A DNA stretch of 64,000 nt from Comamonadaceae bacterium. GTDB taxonomy: Bacteria; Pseudomonadota; Gammaproteobacteria; Burkholderiales; Burkholderiaceae_C. The stretch covers positions 33,002 to 97,001 of the forward strand of contig JAIYBB010000011.1 of the NCBI GenBank assembly GCA_027488735.1, in the 5' to 3' direction. The translations under genes and the position numbers were made by a program. Position 1 is the first letter of the stretch; every line of letters begins with the position of its first letter. This document shows, piece after piece, positions 34,668 to 42,860 of the stretch. The notes under the pieces were generated by a model that worked only from the letters and a program-made list of their open reading frames with translations, was not told where the DNA came from and did not search any database.

Positions 34668-35801
34668 TTGAAGTTAATTCACACCATACCAACAATTAAC
34701 GAAGAAGCCAGTGGACCAAGCTACTCAGTTGTACGACTCTGCGAAGTAGAAATTGCGCTGGGCGCACAAGTTACGCTAACTGCAATAGACAGAAATCCAT
34801 CTTCGTCTATAGCATCGTATATGAAAGTTTTTCCATACGGACTAGGACCAAAGAAACTCGGTCGATCACCGGAAATGTACTCATGGCTGAAATCACAGAC
34901 CAAAGAAAAAAAAGTCGACCTTATACACAACCACAGTCTTTGGATGATGCCAAATGTCTATCCTAAAGAGATCTGCCAAAGAGCAGGGGTCCCACTGATA
35001 ATATCTCCAAGGGGAACGCTTTCAGATTGGGCAATGCAAAGTGGTTCTTTAATAAAGAAATTATTTTGGCCGCTGGTTCAGCGTCCTGTTCTGTCAAGTG
35101 CAACATGCTTTCATGCAACCGCCTACAGTGAATATGAAGACATACGACGTCTAGGCTTTCGCCAGCCTGTCGCCGTAATTCCAAACGGTATAGATATCGG
35201 AGCATTACAAAAAAACAATTCAAACGAACGAACACTCTTGTTTCTCGGACGAATACATCCTAAAAAAGGCATTGAAATGTTACTCCAAGCTTGGAGAATG
35301 CTTCAATCACAATACCCAGAATGGCGCTTGCAAATCGTAGGTCCAGACAATGAAGGGCACCTAGACAAGATGATCGCTCTAGCAAAAAAACTAGACTTAA
35401 AACGTGTCAAATTTTGTGGACCACTCTATGGAAAAGAAAAAAATCAAGCATATTCAGATGCTGATCTTTTTGTATTACCAACATACTCAGAAAATTTCGG
35501 TATGTCGGTTGCCGAGGCCCTGGCAGCAGGAACACCAGTTGTCGTTTCTAAAGGTGCGCCATGGGCTGAAATCAATCAAAAAAATGCAGGTTGGTGGGTA
35601 GATATAAATACGGAGGGACTTCTAGCAGGACTCAAGGATGGCATGTCAAAAAGCCCGAATGAGCTATTAAAAATGGGCTACAACGGAAAACTTTGGATGC
35701 AAGCAGAATATTCTTGGCTTGATATTGGAAAACGTATGTTGAAAACTTACGAATGGGTGTTGAAAGGCGGCGTCACGCCGGAATGGATTCTGCAAGATTA
35801 A
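34668..35801 (+). CDS. GT4-family glycosyltransferase
   Basis: The 377-residue GT-B enzyme starts with a TTG codon (KLIHTIPTINEEASGPSYSV). It has LIHNHSLWMMPNVY, ISPRGTLSDWAM, LLFLGRIHPKKGIEMLLQAW, and the donor loop ENFGMSVAEALAAGTPVVVS. The type fits LPS or capsule mannosyl- and glucosyltransferases that start near VRLCEVE. Its stop codon directly abuts the next gene's start. The acceptor and donor cannot be told from sequence. Confidence 0.87.
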   Translation: MKLIHTIPTINEEASGPSYSVVRLCEVEIALGAQVTLTAIDRNPSSSIASYMKVFPYGLGPKKLGRSPEMYSWLKSQTKEKKVDLIHNHSLWMMPNVYPKEICQRAGVPLIISPRGTLSDWAMQSGSLIKKLFWPLVQRPVLSSATCFHATAYSEYEDIRRLGFRQPVAVIPNGIDIGALQKNNSNERTLLFLGRIHPKKGIEMLLQAWRMLQSQYPEWRLQIVGPDNEGHLDKMIALAKKLDLKRVKFCGPLYGKEKNQAYSDADLFVLPTYSENFGMSVAEALAAGTPVVVSKGAPWAEINQKNAGWWVDINTEGLLAGLKDGMSKSPNELLKMGYNGKLWMQAEYSWLDIGKRMLKTYEWVLKGGVTPEWILQD

Positions 35802-36725
35802 ATGGTAAATGATTTAAAAATCAGATCATCTGTATCTGCAATCAATAGGCGATGGATTCCAGGAGAAGTTCCTGTTGCTGTTGTCATGATTTCATTGAAT
35901 GAGGCTCATAACATGAGAGCTGTTTTAAACAACGTTTCAGGATGGGCGCAGGAAGTATTTTTAGTTGATAGTTGTAGCAAAGATGAGACTATTGATATTG
36001 CCTTGGAATTCGGTGTTCATATCGTTCAAAGAACCTTCCGAAATTTCGGAGATCAATGGAATTTTGCTTTGCGTCAATTGCCAATATCAGCTCCTTGGAC
36101 AATGAAACTCGACCCAGACGAGCGCTTAACAGACAATCTAAAAAAGTCAATAAATTCAATAATAAAAAATAATAGTACAGATGGAATCATTCTGCAAAGA
36201 CGTCTTTGGTTTATGGGAAAAATATTACCAGTAAATCAATCAATCATAAGGCTATGGAGAACAGGAAATTGTCGATTTACTGAAGTTGCTGTAAATGAAC
36301 ATCCAATAGTAAATGGAAAAATCATTAATGCTGAGGGATACTTAGAGCACCACGACAGTCCTGATCTAGATCACTGGATTATTAAACAAAATAGATATAC
36401 AACTATGGAGGCAATAAATCAATACAAAGGAGGAGCACTTTCAGTAATACCAAGTTTTTTTGGGACAAAGCTAGAAAGAAGAATGTGGATTAAGCGTAAT
36501 TTCTGGAATATTCCAGGACGATACGTAATTTTATACTTTTATCATTTATTTATCCTTGGAGCCTGGAAAGCAGGGAAAGTTGGTGTTCACTGGTCACATT
36601 TAAGAGTCGAGGTGTATCGGATGTGGGAATATAAAAAATATGAAATAGTACTAACAGGACGACTACCAATAAAAATCCCTTCAGAATCTGGAAATAAAGA
36701 CCCACGTGTAACATTTATTGATTAA
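35802..36725 (+). CDS. GT2 glycosyltransferase (WaaE/KdtX-like)
   Basis: The 307-residue protein has AVVMISLNEAHNMRAVL, VDSCSKDETIDIA, and the metal site MKLDPDERLTD near residue 106. After it come HEHPIVNG-type and YTTMEAINQYKGG blocks. These place it with WaaE/LgtF-type beta-glycosyltransferases. The C-terminal basic, aromatic segment (IPGRYVILYFYHLFILGAW) suggests peripheral membrane contact. AT-rich like the other decoration genes. It is the last gene before the GC-richer, more conserved capE-capG block. Confidence 0.85.
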   Translation: MVNDLKIRSSVSAINRRWIPGEVPVAVVMISLNEAHNMRAVLNNVSGWAQEVFLVDSCSKDETIDIALEFGVHIVQRTFRNFGDQWNFALRQLPISAPWTMKLDPDERLTDNLKKSINSIIKNNSTDGIILQRRLWFMGKILPVNQSIIRLWRTGNCRFTEVAVNEHPIVNGKIINAEGYLEHHDSPDLDHWIIKQNRYTTMEAINQYKGGALSVIPSFFGTKLERRMWIKRNFWNIPGRYVILYFYHLFILGAWKAGKVGVHWSHLRVEVYRMWEYKKYEIVLTGRLPIKIPSESGNKDPRVTFID

Positions 36726-36743
36726 TAATAAATAGAGATATAA

Positions 36744-37772
36744 ATGTTTAAAACAAAAAAACTGCTTATAACTGGTGGCACTGGCTCCTTTGGAAACGCA
36801 GTGCTCAAACGGTTTGTAGATTCAGATATCAAAGAAATTCGCATACTCAGCCGCGATGAAAAAAAACAAGATGACCTTCGTAAAAAATACAACCATTCAA
36901 AATTAAAGTTTTATATCGGCGATGTGCGTGATCCTCAATCTGTGCTTAATGCTGTTCGTGGCGTGGACTATATATTCCACGCTGCCGCACTCAAACAAGT
37001 ACCCTCGTGTGAATTCCACCCTTTAGAAGCTGTCAAAACCAATGTGCTGGGAACCGAAAATGTATTGGAGGCCGCTATTCAATGCGGCGTCAAGCGTGTC
37101 ATTTGCTTAAGTACTGATAAAGCGGTGTATCCCATCAACGCCATGGGTATCAGCAAGGCCATGATGGAAAAAGTTGCAATCGCTAAATCACGCAACAGTG
37201 AGCAAACCGTCATCAATGTCACAAGGTATGGCAATGTGATGGCGTCTCGGGGTTCGGTGATCCCGTTATTCATAGAGCAAATCCGCACTGGCAAGCCGAT
37301 CACCATCACCGATCCAAACATGACGCGCTTTATGATGTCGCTAGATGACGCCGTCAACCTGGTTTTGTATGCTTTTGAGCATGGCAAAACCGGGGAAATC
37401 TTTGTGCAAAAAGCACCTGCCGCAACCATAGAGGTGTTGGCGCATGCACTGACAAGTTTGCTTGAAGTACCCAAGCATGCTGTGAATACCATTGGGACTA
37501 GACATGGTGAAAAATTATTTGAAGTATTGCTAAGCCGAGAAGAAATGGTGGCGGCTCAAGACTTGGGTGAGTATTACCGTGTACCCCCAGATCTACGAGA
37601 TCTGAATTATGAAAAATTCGTAGAGCAAGGCGAGCTACGAATATCTGAAGCATTGGAATACACATCGCACAATACGACCAGATTAGACGCACACAGCATG
37701 CTTGCTATATTGAAGCAACTGCCCTACATACAAACCACTTTGCAGGGTGGACAACTGCAAGAAGAAGAATAG
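36744..37772 (+). CDS. capE: UDP-GlcNAc 4,6-dehydratase/5-epimerase (UDP-L-FucNAc pathway, step 1)
   Basis: The 342-residue SDR enzyme is of the CapE/WbjB type, which converts UDP-GlcNAc to the 4-keto-6-deoxy-L-arabino sugar. GGTGSFG is at 11-17. In STDKAVYPINAMGISK, Lys126 is the base and Met134 takes the place of the usual Tyr with Lys138 after it, a hallmark of this subgroup. RYGNVMASRGSVIPLF and PNMTRFMMS are conserved. It is followed by CapF and CapG homologues in pathway order. Confidence 0.93.
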   Translation: MFKTKKLLITGGTGSFGNAVLKRFVDSDIKEIRILSRDEKKQDDLRKKYNHSKLKFYIGDVRDPQSVLNAVRGVDYIFHAAALKQVPSCEFHPLEAVKTNVLGTENVLEAAIQCGVKRVICLSTDKAVYPINAMGISKAMMEKVAIAKSRNSEQTVINVTRYGNVMASRGSVIPLFIEQIRTGKPITITDPNMTRFMMSLDDAVNLVLYAFEHGKTGEIFVQKAPAATIEVLAHALTSLLEVPKHAVNTIGTRHGEKLFEVLLSREEMVAAQDLGEYYRVPPDLRDLNYEKFVEQGELRISEALEYTSHNTTRLDAHSMLAILKQLPYIQTTLQGGQLQEEE

Positions 37773-37776
37773 TCCA

Positions 37777-38910
37777 ATGGCTGAAGGCAAACGCAGAATA
37801 TTGGTCACCGGAGCCAATGGCTTCATTGGCCAAAATTTGGTGGTTCGTTTAAACGAATTACACGGCTACTCCGTCTTGACATTTGTCAAGGGTGACGATG
37901 CAGCGGATTTACCCAAGCTTCTTGCGCAAGCAGATGTGGTGATCCATTTGGCTGGCGAAAACAGGCCTGTCAATGAAACAGCATTCACCACAGTCAATGT
38001 TGAATTGACCACTGCCCTTTGTGAGGCCATCCGACAAGAACATACAAACAGTGGTCGCTCTATTCGACTGCTGCTGGCATCTTCAACCCAAGCATTACAG
38101 AACAATCCCTACGGCAAAAGCAAGTGGGCTGCAGAACAAGCATTGCATCATTTGGCCAACGAAACTGGCAATCCCTGTGTGATATTTCGTTTGCCTGGGG
38201 TGTTTGGAAAATGGTGCAAACCCAATTACAACTCGGTCGTTGCAACTTTCTGTCACAACATTGCACGCGGAATACCGATCAATATAAATGACGAAGCAAC
38301 ATTACTGCGTCTGGTTTACATAGACGATGTTGTCGCTGCTTTCATCAAAGCCATCGAAACAACACAAGCTGGGTGCGTACAAGCCACTGTGGAGCCCGAA
38401 TACCAGCTCACGCTGGGTGAGCTTGCGCGCCAAATACAAGCCTTCAGTGATTCAATTTCCAGCCTCACAACAGACAGGGTGGGAACAGGTTTAATAAGAG
38501 CGCTGTATGCCACCTACATCAGCTATTTGCCCACAGAGAAATTTGTTTATCCGCTGCCTCAGTATGCTGATGAAAGAGGTGTTTTCGTTGAAATGTTGAA
38601 AACGCAGGACAGCGGGCAGTTCAGCTACTTCACATCGCACCCTGGCGTGACACGCGGCGGTCATTATCACCACTCAAAATCCGAAAAATTTTTGGTGATC
38701 AAAGGCGAAGCACATTTTCGATTTCGCCATCTTTTGACCAATGAGTTTGTTGAAATCAAAACCAATGGCACGAAGCCTCAAGTTGTGGACACCATCCCGG
38801 GTTGGTCGCATGACATCACCAATGTGGGCAAGGAAGAAATGGTGGTCATGATTTGGGCCAATGAAATCTTCATACGCCATGAGCCCGACACGGTAGCCAG
38901 CAAGGTATAA
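37777..38910 (+). CDS. capF: UDP-2-acetamido-2,6-dideoxyhexulose reductase (CapF/WbjC)
   Basis: The 377-residue protein has an N-terminal SDR domain (GANGFIGQN, Tyr-x3-Lys in YGKSKW) and a C-terminal cupin-like domain (VFVEMLKTQDSGQFSYF, GVTRGGHYHHSKSEKF with metal-binding His). This fusion is unique to CapF/WbjC, which completes the second step towards UDP-L-FucNAc. The ATG at 37777 lies 4 bases after the capE stop; an earlier ATG at 37747 would overlap capE. Confidence 0.92.
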   Translation: MAEGKRRILVTGANGFIGQNLVVRLNELHGYSVLTFVKGDDAADLPKLLAQADVVIHLAGENRPVNETAFTTVNVELTTALCEAIRQEHTNSGRSIRLLLASSTQALQNNPYGKSKWAAEQALHHLANETGNPCVIFRLPGVFGKWCKPNYNSVVATFCHNIARGIPININDEATLLRLVYIDDVVAAFIKAIETTQAGCVQATVEPEYQLTLGELARQIQAFSDSISSLTTDRVGTGLIRALYATYISYLPTEKFVYPLPQYADERGVFVEMLKTQDSGQFSYFTSHPGVTRGGHYHHSKSEKFLVIKGEAHFRFRHLLTNEFVEIKTNGTKPQVVDTIPGWSHDITNVGKEEMVVMIWANEIFIRHEPDTVASKV

Positions 38911-38913
38911 AGA

Positions 38914-40050
38914 ATGAAGAAACTCAAAGTCATATCTGTTGTGGGTACCCGACCTGAAATCATTCGGCTGTCGCGTGTATTGAATAAATTGGATTCATAT
39001 TGTGACCATGTGCTGGTGCACACAGGTCAGAACTATGACTATGAGCTCAATCAAATTTTTTTCGATGATTTGAATGTAAGAAAGCCCAATTATTTTTTGA
39101 ACTGTGCCCAAGACAGTAAGAGTGCGGCTAACACGATTGGAAACTTGATCACGTCGGTGGATAGTGTGTTGGCCACTGAATTGCCTGATGCGATGCTTGT
39201 GCTTGGCGACACCAACAGTTGTTTGGCTGTCATTCCTGCAAAGCGCAGGCAAATACCTATTTTTCACATGGAGGCGGGCAACCGCTGTTTTGATCAACGG
39301 GTGCCAGAAGAAACCAACAGACGCATTGTTGATCACACAGCCGATATCAATCTCACTTACAGCTCGATTGCGCGTGAATATTTATTGCGAGAAGGATTGC
39401 CACCCGACCAGGTCATCAAAACCGGCAGCCCTATGCACGAGGTCTTGCACCATTACTTGCCACAGATAAAAGCTTCAGACGTCATCAATCGACTGGGTTT
39501 GAAAGCAGAAGAATATTTTCTGGTGAGTGCGCACCGTGAAGAAAATATTGAGTCCGACAAGTCATTCACAAAATTGGTCAGTGTCATCAACTCTTTGGCA
39601 CAAGACCATGGATTGCCTGTGGTGGTTTCTACCCACCCGCGCACGCAAAAACGGATAGACAACACAGATGCCCAATTTCATCCGCTGGTGCGATTGATGA
39701 AGCCATTGGGTTTTCACGATTATGTGAACTTACAAATGCAGGCAAAAGCGGTGTTGTCTGACAGCGGAACCATCAACGAAGAGTCTTCCATTCTCAATTT
39801 CCCGGCACTCAATTTGCGAGAAGCGCATGAGAGGCCCGAGGCCATGGAAGAGGCAGTCGTCATGATGGTGGGTTTGGAAGTGGATCGGGTACGTCAAGGC
39901 CTTGAAATATTAAAAACACAAGCCCGTGGAGAAGACCGACAACTTCGCCTGGTGGATGACTACAGCATGCCCAATGTCAGCGAAAAAGTAGTGCGCACCA
40001 TTCACAGTTACACGGATTATGTGAATCGGGTCGTATGGAAAAAGTATTGA
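38914..40050 (+). CDS. capG: UDP-N-acetylglucosamine 2-epimerase-type enzyme (CapG/WbjD)
   Basis: The 378-residue GT-B-fold epimerase has VVGTRPEIIRLSRVL, VHTGQNYDYEL, HMEAGNRCFDQRVPEETNRR, SAHREENIES and VLSDSGTINEESSIL. These are the conserved active-site blocks of non-hydrolysing 2-epimerases. In this position it makes UDP-L-FucNAc from the CapF product. Three genes in step order and close spacing (3 bases after capF) support this over a WecB role. Confidence 0.92.
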   Translation: MKKLKVISVVGTRPEIIRLSRVLNKLDSYCDHVLVHTGQNYDYELNQIFFDDLNVRKPNYFLNCAQDSKSAANTIGNLITSVDSVLATELPDAMLVLGDTNSCLAVIPAKRRQIPIFHMEAGNRCFDQRVPEETNRRIVDHTADINLTYSSIAREYLLREGLPPDQVIKTGSPMHEVLHHYLPQIKASDVINRLGLKAEEYFLVSAHREENIESDKSFTKLVSVINSLAQDHGLPVVVSTHPRTQKRIDNTDAQFHPLVRLMKPLGFHDYVNLQMQAKAVLSDSGTINEESSILNFPALNLREAHERPEAMEEAVVMMVGLEVDRVRQGLEILKTQARGEDRQLRLVDDYSMPNVSEKVVRTIHSYTDYVNRVVWKKY

Positions 40051-40057
40051 GATCAGC

Positions 40058-41311
40058 TTGAAAATTCTTGTGATCAGTCAGTACTTTTGGCCTGAAAATT
40101 TTCGAATCAATGATCTTGTCAGCGAATGGCGTATTCGTGGTCATGAAGTCACCGTGTTGACTGGCATTCCCAACTATCCGATGGGAAAAGTATTTGACGC
40201 ATATAAAAAACAACCGAATGAATTCATGGCGTTTGAAGGCGTCAAAATAATCAGAGCACCTGTCATTGCGCGTGGCAGTAGTCGTTTGGGTTTGGCGCTC
40301 AATTACATCAGCTTTGTGATCAGTAGCTTCATATATGGCGCATGGAGACTGCGTGGTGTTCAGGCAGATGTGATTTTTGTGTATGAACCGTCCCCTGTGA
40401 CCGTAGGCTTGCCTGCAGTTTGGCTGGGCAAGATCAAAAAAATTCCTGTGGTGTTTTGGGCGCTGGATTTATGGCCAGATACTTTGGCTGCAGTGGGTGC
40501 TGTTCGCTCACCAACCGTTCTGCGCTGGATTGGCCGCCTTGTGCAGTACATATACAACCGCTGCACTTTGGTGCTGGGTCAATCCCGTGGATTCTTGGGC
40601 AGTATTGCCAACTACTGCAATGACGCAAGCAAAATCCGTTATTTCCCAAGTTGGGCTGAAGATATATTTACGGATGCTGGTGTCAAGCTTGCTCCAGAAA
40701 TACCAGTTTTGGAGCATGGCTTCACCGTGGTGTTTGCGGGAAACATTGGTGAAGCCCAGGATATGCCAGCAGTGTTGGATGCGGCCGAACAATTGCGAGC
40801 ACATTCACACATTCGATGGGTGATTGTGGGCGACGGTCGCAAATCGGTCTGGCTAAACGCTGAAGTGATGCGAAGAGGTTTGCAAGGCCAAGTCCTGATG
40901 CCTGGTCGTTTTCCCATCGAGCGCATGCCATCGTTTTATGGGCATGCTGATGCATTGTTGGTGTCGCTCAAAAGTGACCCTGTATTTAGCATGACGATTC
41001 CTGGCAAAGTTCAAACATATTTGATGACGGGACTGCCTTTGTTGGGCATGATGGATGGCGAGGGAGCGGCAGTGATTCAAGTAGCCCAAGCCGGTCTGAC
41101 ATGCCCTGCTGGAGACAGCGTTGCTTTGGCAAAAAAAGTTTTGGAATTGTCCGCCATGTCGCAAGAAAAAAGGCGGCAACTGGGAAAAAATGGACACAGT
41201 TATGCGATGAAAGAGTTTGGTCGCAGCCATTTGATGGATCGAATGGAAGCATTATTGTCAGAAGCCATGTCCTTGGCGCAAGGCAAAGTCCCCAAGGCGC
41301 TCACGCCGTGA
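40058..41311 (+). CDS. wbuB: GT4 glycosyltransferase, probable L-FucNAc transferase (WbuB-like)
   Basis: The 417-residue enzyme starts with TTG and reads KILVISQYFWPENFRINDLV, then LTGIPNYPMGKVFD, FWALDLWPDTLAAVGA and a C-terminal GNIGEAQDMPAVLDA. This is the WbuB/WbjE subgroup, which typically follows the capE-F-G genes and transfers L-FucNAc. It overlaps the next gene by 4 bases (GTGA). Enzymes of this group act as the second glycosyltransferase on the undecaprenyl-linked sugar; here the first would be the gene at 42258. Confidence 0.88.
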   Translation: MKILVISQYFWPENFRINDLVSEWRIRGHEVTVLTGIPNYPMGKVFDAYKKQPNEFMAFEGVKIIRAPVIARGSSRLGLALNYISFVISSFIYGAWRLRGVQADVIFVYEPSPVTVGLPAVWLGKIKKIPVVFWALDLWPDTLAAVGAVRSPTVLRWIGRLVQYIYNRCTLVLGQSRGFLGSIANYCNDASKIRYFPSWAEDIFTDAGVKLAPEIPVLEHGFTVVFAGNIGEAQDMPAVLDAAEQLRAHSHIRWVIVGDGRKSVWLNAEVMRRGLQGQVLMPGRFPIERMPSFYGHADALLVSLKSDPVFSMTIPGKVQTYLMTGLPLLGMMDGEGAAVIQVAQAGLTCPAGDSVALAKKVLELSAMSQEKRRQLGKNGHSYAMKEFGRSHLMDRMEALLSEAMSLAQGKVPKALTP

Positions 41312-42261
41312 TTTTGTTAACGGGTGCCACCGGTTTTGTTGGCAGTGCTTTGGCCACCCGATTGTCTTCAGACGATGAACCCGTAAGTGTGTTGGCAGCT
41401 ATCAGAAAAGCTGATGCCGTCCTGCCAAGTGGTGTTGTACCTGTGCATATTGGCGATATATTGCCCACCACTAACTGGCAAGCCGCATTGCAAGGGGTCA
41501 GTACTGTTGTGCACTTGGCGGCTCGCGTTCATGTCATGAATGACAAGAGCCCAGACCCATTGGGCGAATTTCTGCAACTCAATGCACAAAGCACGGCTAA
41601 GCTTGCGCGTCAAGCAGCAACAGCAGGGGTTAAGCGTTTTATTTTTTTGAGTTCAATCAAGGTCAATGGCGAGCTCACCCAATCAGGACGGCCTTTTACC
41701 GCCGAAGATCTGCCGGCACCTGAAGATGCTTACGGTGTTTCCAAGCATGAGGCTGAACAGATACTCCGTCAAATTGTGTCCGAAACAGGCATGGAAGTGG
41801 TCATCATCCGTTCTCCACTGGTTTATGGGTCTGGCGTGAAAGCCAATTTCAATTCGATGATGCGCGTCTTGTCAAAAGGCTTGCCTTTGCCATTGGCTGC
41901 AGTGACAAACAATCGGCGCAGCTTGGTCGCCTTAGACAACCTGGTCGATTTGATCGTGACTTGCATGAATCACCCGGCAGCGGCCAATCAAACATTTCTG
42001 GTCAGTGATGGCGAAGATCTGTCGACAGCCGATTTGTTGATTCGCATGGGGCTGGCATTGAGAAAACCTGCGCGCTTGTTTTATGTGCCAACTTGGATAT
42101 TGAAACTGGGCGCGCTCGCATTGAATAAATCCAGCATTTACCAGCGCTTGTGCGGATCATTGCAATTAGACATTTCCAAGACAAAACGTATTTTGGCTTG
42201 GCATCCACCCATTTCAGTCGAAGAAGGGTTGCAACGCGCAGCCCTTGGGTTGCATCGTTGA
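41308..42261 (+). CDS. NAD-dependent 4-reductase/epimerase (WbpV-like, UDP-QuiNAc or UDP-FucNAc)
   Basis: The 317-residue SDR has GATGFVGSA at 6-14, FLSSIKVNGE, Tyr-x3-Lys in AYGVSKHEAEQ, and RSPLVYGSGVKANF. The GTG start at 41308 overlaps the stop of the preceding gene, and translation could only start upstream by running inside that gene. The trio of this gene, a short sugar transferase and a WbpM-like dehydratase matches P. aeruginosa wbpV-wbpL-wbpM. WbpM makes UDP-4-keto-6-deoxy-GlcNAc, and the WbpV-like enzyme reduces it. Whether the product is D-QuiNAc or D-FucNAc cannot be told. Confidence 0.83.
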   Translation: MILLTGATGFVGSALATRLSSDDEPVSVLAAIRKADAVLPSGVVPVHIGDILPTTNWQAALQGVSTVVHLAARVHVMNDKSPDPLGEFLQLNAQSTAKLARQAATAGVKRFIFLSSIKVNGELTQSGRPFTAEDLPAPEDAYGVSKHEAEQILRQIVSETGMEVVIIRSPLVYGSGVKANFNSMMRVLSKGLPLPLAAVTNNRRSLVALDNLVDLIVTCMNHPAAANQTFLVSDGEDLSTADLLIRMGLALRKPARLFYVPTWILKLGALALNKSSIYQRLCGSLQLDISKTKRILAWHPPISVEEGLQRAALGLHR

Positions 42262-42818
42262 AGAGAATTTTTGACTTGACCTTGGCATTGGTCGCGGGCC
42301 TGTTGTTGGCGTTGCCAATTTTTATGTTGACGCTTGCTGTGCGCCTGACTTCGCCCGGACCGGCGCTTTACTGGAGCGACCGAATCGGTCGCCATAACCG
42401 GCTGTTCAAAATGCCCAAGTTCCGCAGCATGCGCATTGACACACCTGCGGTGGCAACGCACTTGCTGTCAAACCCAGAGCAATGGTTGACACCTATCGGT
42501 TCTTTTTTGCGCAGATCCAGTCTGGATGAACTGCCGCAGTTGTGGAGCATCTTCAAGGGTGACATGAGTTTTGTTGGACCCCGTCCTGCTTTGTTCAATC
42601 AGGACGATTTGATGGCTTTACGCACTGAAAAAGGTGTCCATACATTAGTGCCGGGGTTGACCGGGTGGGCACAAGTGAATGGAAGAGATGAAATTCCGAT
42701 CCCGCAAAAAGTTGAAATGGATGTTGAATATTTAGAAAAGCAATCCCTTGTTTTTGACGTGAAGATTTTGTGGATGACTGCATTAAAAGTTGTCACTAAA
42801 GACGGCGTAACCCACTGA
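42258..42818 (+). CDS. Initiating sugar-phosphate transferase (bacterial sugar transferase family)
   Basis: The 186-residue protein starts with a TTG that overlaps the preceding stop (TTGA). One membrane helix (residues 6-28) is followed by LTSPGPALYWSDRIGR, MPKFRSMRID, SLDELPQLWSIFKGDMSFVGPRP and the GLTGWAQVNGRDE block. This is the catalytic core of PF02397 transferases such as PglC/WcaJ. It would transfer the QuiNAc- or FucNAc-phosphate to undecaprenyl phosphate and start repeat-unit assembly. A start further upstream (42150) would lie inside the previous gene and adds no family residues. Confidence 0.9.
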   Translation: MKRIFDLTLALVAGLLLALPIFMLTLAVRLTSPGPALYWSDRIGRHNRLFKMPKFRSMRIDTPAVATHLLSNPEQWLTPIGSFLRRSSLDELPQLWSIFKGDMSFVGPRPALFNQDDLMALRTEKGVHTLVPGLTGWAQVNGRDEIPIPQKVEMDVEYLEKQSLVFDVKILWMTALKVVTKDGVTH

Positions 42819-42860
42819 ATCAATTCAATCAAATTCCTGGTTTTATCAAGGATTATTTAT

